Notes under the pieces: model-generated
Told to the model about the DNA's origin: nothing
Seen by the model: the letters and a program-made list of their open reading frames with translations, nothing else
The model's database searches: none
Program-made: the position numbers and the translations under genes
Shown here: positions 35,964-38,290 of the stretch, piece after piece
Layout: each line of letters begins with the position of its first letter
Position numbering within the stretch: the stretch's first letter is position 1
Source: an uncultured Clostridia bacterium
GTDB taxonomy: Bacteria; Bacillota; Clostridia; Christensenellales; UBA1242
Assembly: GCA_944381105.1 (NCBI GenBank)
Contig: CALWJU010000007.1
Location: 1 to 38,290 of the forward strand
Direction of reading: 5' to 3'
DNA length: 38,290 nucleotides

Positions 35964-37123
35964 TTTTTACCTCCAATATTTGAATTTAAGGCGTTACCAA
36001 CGATATGTCCGCTAGTCCAAGCCCACTGCAAGTTATATCCTCCACATTGTCCGTCGATATCGCATATTTCTCCGCAGAAATAAAGATTTTTAATTTGCTT
36101 GTGTTGTAAATTTTCGTCCAAATCGCTTAGTTTTATCCCTCCACTGAAAACTTGATTGTTAGGGTAGTATCCTTTTACTGTAAAATCAAGACTTTTTATG
36201 GTATGTGCAAAATTTTCTATCTCTTGGTCAGTGATCCTTATGGAAGGTTTATTTTCATCAATTTTGCATCTATTAAAAATCTCATATGCAACCTCCTTGA
36301 CGAACATTCCATCAAAGAATTGCCTAACTAAGCAATTTAGTGTCTTCCTTTTTTGTAGCATTTTGATAAGCGACTCGGTATCTTCTTTTGGTAACATATC
36401 AATTGTTACCTTGCCGTCAAATTTACCTTCTCTTGCAAATAGCGAGGAAATATTGAAGATGGCTATTCCGCTAAGCCCGCTGTCTTTAAATAATACCTCT
36501 CCTATATCGCTTATGCTTTTGCCGTTCACACAAGCCTCAACTTTTACATCTCTTAAACGTATGTTACTTAGACCCCTTGTGCTGTTTGTTTTCAAAGCGC
36601 AAAGGCTTGGCATGAAGTTTTTGTATTCAATTTTTAGGCAGTCTAGTAATTCACTTTTGCCAGTCGCAAGAACTAGATTATTGCAAGTAAAACTTTCTTT
36701 ATTTGTTGTAATAATAAAATTATCACCTTCTTTTTCAATCTTTTCAACACAATGCTCTAAAAACACATTAATATTGCTCTTGTTTATTGCATTTTCGATT
36801 ACATTAACTACCGATTTTGCCGAATTTGAAATGGGGTAAACACGATTTTCTTCGTCGCTAAACGTCATAAGCCCAAGGCTAGCAAAAAAATCAAGGGTAG
36901 AGGAGACGTTATATCTATCAAGGTACAGCGAATTGTCTTGATTGAAAAATTTGCTTTTCATTTTTAGGTTTGTCAAATTACATCTACCATTTCCTGTGAT
37001 AAGCAACTTTTTCGCTATTTTGTTATTGTTGTCAATTATGGCTATATTACTAGCAGAGCATGACAGTCCACACATGCAACCGCTAGCCCCACCGCCTATA
37101 ATTATAGTGTCAAAGTTTAGCAT
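35960..37123 (-). CDS. HI0933/BaiN-like NAD(P)/FAD-dependent oxidoreductase; possibly leaderless
   Basis: A 387-residue flavoprotein of the HI0933 family. GGGASG (residues 10-15) binds FAD; AKKLLITGNGRCNLTN is the family signature; GGIKLSDLD and NLYFCGEICDIDGQCGGYNLQWAWTSG close the FAD site. BaiN, a relative, acts in bile-acid 7-dehydroxylation, but most members have no proven substrate, so I do not transfer that function. There is no Shine-Dalgarno before the ATG. An extended -10 (TGT TAAAAT) ends seven bases before the start codon with TTGCAA 17 bases upstream of it, so the mRNA should begin at the ATG. It is translationally coupled to the YcxB-like gene. Confidence 0.9.
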   Translation of the reverse strand: MLNFDTIIIGGGASGCMCGLSCSASNIAIIDNNNKIAKKLLITGNGRCNLTNLKMKSKFFNQDNSLYLDRYNVSSTLDFFASLGLMTFSDEENRVYPISNSAKSVVNVIENAINKSNINVFLEHCVEKIEKEGDNFIITTNKESFTCNNLVLATGKSELLDCLKIEYKNFMPSLCALKTNSTRGLSNIRLRDVKVEACVNGKSISDIGEVLFKDSGLSGIAIFNISSLFAREGKFDGKVTIDMLPKEDTESLIKMLQKRKTLNCLVRQFFDGMFVKEVAYEIFNRCKIDENKPSIRITDQEIENFAHTIKSLDFTVKGYYPNNQVFSGGIKLSDLDENLQHKQIKNLYFCGEICDIDGQCGGYNLQWAWTSGHIVGNALNSNIGGKK

Positions 37124-37129
37124 AGTTAT

Positions 37130-37158
37130 ATTTTAACAGATATAATAAAAATTTGCAA
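37130..37158 (-). promoter_or_regulatory. Extended -10 promoter placed for a leaderless mRNA
   Basis: On the minus strand, TTGCAA (37158-37153), 17-base spacer, TAAAAT (37135-37130) preceded by TGT, then six bases (ATAACT) and the ATG at 37123. Confidence 0.65.
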
Positions 37159-37166
37159 GCAAACAT

Positions 37167-37199
37167 AAAAAAAGTTTTATGTAATTGCACATAAAACTT
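37167..37199 (-). terminator. Terminator of the four-helix membrane protein gene
   Basis: AAGTTTTATGT (37172-37182) pairs with ACATAAAACTT (37189-37199) around AATTGC; on the minus strand it runs into a T tract. Confidence 0.75.
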
Positions 37200-37213
37200 A
37201 TTTTTATCACTTT

Positions 37214-37759
37214 TTAACTATTTTCTTTTGTGTCAGTTGTTTTATCGTCTTTTTCTATTTTATTTTCGGTATTTATATTGCCAGTTTCGTTTATTTGTAC
37301 ATTATTTGCTTGATTTTGTTCAATAAACTTTCTGTTTTTTGAATAATCCATCATAATGAATACCGCTCCAACAATTAAAGCAAGTACAATTAAAAGTCCC
37401 AATATTGAGAAAGAACCTGTGCAGAAACCGATTATTGAAAGTACAACGACAATTATATCAAAAATGAAGACTGTAAGGATCATTCCCTTCTTTTTAGCAA
37501 ATTTTTCAGGTTCAAGTTTGTACCTAGGTATGCAAACAGACGAAAATACAACGCCGGTTATGCTAAATGCAAGGATTAAAATAAATGATAGCAATACAAT
37601 TACAGCAGCAGTTTGAAAGGTAGGATCATTTGCAGATTCAGATAACGCTGTTGCAAGGGCAAAGATACCAATGAGACAATCAATTATATAGATTGAAAAT
37701 GCAACAATATTGATAATCAGTCCTGCAAGCAAAAATGGCTTTTTAGTAGAATTGTTCAT
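37214..37759 (-). CDS. Four-helix membrane protein of unknown family
   Basis: A 181-residue protein with four predicted helices (about 9-36, 48-75, 92-112 and 116-138) and a hydrophilic C-terminal tail of about 40 residues rich in Asn, Glu, Lys and Thr. No conserved catalytic motif is visible and I do not recognise it. AAGGA lies about nine bases before the ATG. It has its own perfect consensus promoter and its own terminator, so it is monocistronic and probably well expressed. Confidence 0.75.
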   Translation of the reverse strand: MNNSTKKPFLLAGLIINIVAFSIYIIDCLIGIFALATALSESANDPTFQTAAVIVLLSFILILAFSITGVVFSSVCIPRYKLEPEKFAKKKGMILTVFIFDIIVVVLSIIGFCTGSFSILGLLIVLALIVGAVFIMMDYSKNRKFIEQNQANNVQINETGNINTENKIEKDDKTTDTKENS

Positions 37760-37794
37760 AATACATTTCCTTTTAAATAAACTTTATATTTTAT

Positions 37795-37823
37795 ATTATA
37801 GGATAAATAAATTGTTTTGTCAA
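37795..37823 (-). promoter_or_regulatory. Perfect consensus promoter of the four-helix membrane protein gene
   Basis: On the minus strand, TTGACA (37823-37818), exactly 17 bases, TATAAT (37800-37795). Confidence 0.85.
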
Positions 37824-37975
37824 ACTTATTTTAGATTTTTACAAAAAAAATAAAAAAATTCTCGGTTTATTATTAAAAATGATATTGGTTTGACCTAAAA
37901 ATTATAAATATAAGAAACAGTTGTATATCTCGGCTATTGATTTTTTTAAATTTAGATTTAAAATTTGTAAAACAG

Positions 37976-38004
37976 TTGACAAATATTTTTTAATGGATTA
38001 TAAT
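37976..38004 (+). promoter_or_regulatory. Perfect consensus promoter leading into the structured leader and tRNA-Lys
   Basis: TTGACA (37976-37981), exactly 17 bases, TATAAT (37999-38004); predicted start near 38011, about 200 bases before the tRNA. Confidence 0.85.
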
Positions 38005-38028
38005 TAGTATTGTTCGAGTTTTCATAAA

Positions 38029-38127
38029 TTGTTTAAACTGCTCAGCTGTGATGTCTCAATCAAAAATAAGAGGTGTACTTATTTTTACTTTGAAGGCATA
38101 TATTCCACTAGCTGAGCAAATAAACAA
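38029..38127 (+). ncRNA. Candidate structured RNA: long interrupted hairpin in the tRNA leader
   Basis: TTGTTTA (38029-38035) pairs with TAAACAA (38121-38127), and TGCTCAGCT (38039-38047) with AGCTGAGCA (38110-38118): 16 pairs with one small internal loop. Inside, AAAAATAAG (38062-38070) pairs perfectly with CTTATTTTT (38078-38086), and ATG/TCAA can pair with TTGA/CAT between the two helices. No known RNA family is recognised. Confidence 0.5.
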
Positions 38128-38141
38128 CTTAAAAAATTTAT

Positions 38142-38198
38142 GGACTGCTAGCTCATGGCAAGAGCATCTGACTCTTAATCATACGCTCCGAAATGAGT
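38142..38198 (+). pseudogene. Degenerate tRNA-Lys(CUU)-like sequence
   Basis: Begins GGACTGCTAGCTCA, 72 bases before the equivalent GGACCAGTAGCTCA of the intact tRNA; the preceding TTTAT is also shared. The D-arm is kept (GCTC 38151-38154 with GAGC 38162-38165, GG in the loop). The anticodon loop CTCTTAA with CTT at 38174-38176 is identical, with four of five stem pairs. The T-arm and 3' acceptor strand are not recognisable. Confidence 0.6.
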
Positions 38199-38213
38199 AT
38201 AAACTACATTTAT

Positions 38214-38289
38214 GGACCAGTAGCTCAGTTGGTAGAGCAATTGACTCTTAATCAATGGGTCCAGGGTTCGAGTCCCTGCTGGTCCACCA
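38214..38289 (+). tRNA. tRNA-Lys, anticodon CUU
   Basis: A 76-base tRNA with all four arms: acceptor GGACCAG against CTGGTCC, D-arm GCTC/GAGC with TTGG in the loop, anticodon loop CTCTTAA (anticodon CTT at 38247-38249, read as Lys AAG), and T-arm around GTTCGAGT. The CCA end is encoded. The window stops one base after it. Confidence 0.97.
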
Positions 38290-38290
38290 T

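Larger units (their letters stand above)
37760..38213. other. 454-base stretch without a protein gene, left of the tRNA
   Basis: No protein gene is supported. It holds the minus-strand promoter at 37795-37823, about 150 bases of plain AT-rich sequence, a perfect plus-strand promoter (37976-38004), a long interrupted hairpin (38029-38127) and a degenerate tRNA-like sequence (38142-38198). Confidence 0.7.

Noticed and set aside
36198-36839. 213-codon open frame antisense to the HI0933-like gene
   Set aside because: Shadow of a well-supported flavoprotein gene; Ser/Phe/Leu-rich with no Shine-Dalgarno.
38011-38019. T-loop-like GTTCGAGT near the predicted transcription start
   Set aside because: Only eight bases, no pairing arms around it; most likely chance.
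38029-38127. 6S RNA, RNase P RNA, SRP RNA or tmRNA for the hairpin
   Set aside because: Too short for 6S RNA, and none of the conserved RNase P, SRP or tmRNA sequence motifs is visible.
38048-38251. Small plus-strand reading frame of 67 codons near the right edge
   Set aside because: It runs through the hairpin, the tRNA remnant and the intact tRNA; no ribosome site and no protein-like composition.

Overview
The window is AT-rich, densely coded bacterial DNA with good Shine-Dalgarno sites (AAGGAGG type) and mostly sigma-A/sigma-70-like promoters. The gene content (class III ribonucleotide reductase only, phosphoketolase, B. subtilis Ydj-type SPFH/zinc-ribbon proteins, secreted BspA-like leucine-rich repeat proteins) points to a strictly anaerobic, low-GC member of the Bacillota, probably an uncultured gut-type Clostridia lineage. 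That assignment is inference: no rRNA or ribosomal protein gene is present. TGA is used as a stop, so the code looks standard.

Layout. 1-1886: 3' part of a BspA-like surface protein. 2087-3259: a YpsA/SLOG-fold gene divergent from two small XRE regulators, with a shared 15-bp motif in front of both units. 3414-3980: flavin reductase-like protein. 4127-8947: a 1606-residue membrane-anchored subtilisin-like protease with a mosaic of surface modules. 9119-9796: 1-Cys peroxiredoxin with a possible PerR box. 9987-13000: a four-gene operon of a YdjI-like SPFH protein, a YdjG-like zinc-ribbon membrane protein and two small membrane proteins; PspA is absent. 13321-13824: a divergent zinc-ribbon membrane protein that looks leaderless. 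13974-16625: an 883-residue protein of unknown family. 16715-17374: mscL.

17488-18888: COG2509 flavoprotein. 19038-20417: M18 aminopeptidase. 20681-21877: alpha-oxoamine synthase that reads more like a serine palmitoyltransferase than a threonine-pathway ligase. 22023-24954: nrdG and nrdD, divergent from a Crp/Fnr regulator at 25089-25757, with matching inverted repeats next to both starts. 26029-29835: a 1268-residue BspA-like protein with nine copies of a surface cassette, two of them a recent 246-bp tandem duplication. 30021-32756: RNase R. 32906-35305: phosphoketolase. 35466-37123: a translationally coupled YcxB-like/HI0933-like pair. 37214-37759: four-helix membrane protein.

The right edge (37976-38289) holds a perfect consensus promoter, a long interrupted hairpin, a degenerate tRNA-Lys-like sequence and an intact tRNA-Lys(CUU). 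This and the Ydj-like/orphan region at 9987-16625 are the least explained parts of the window. Themes that link the genes are the cell surface and envelope (LRR proteins, protease, SPFH module, MscL), anaerobic and redox metabolism (NrdDG, flavoproteins, peroxiredoxin, phosphoketolase) and RNA turnover.
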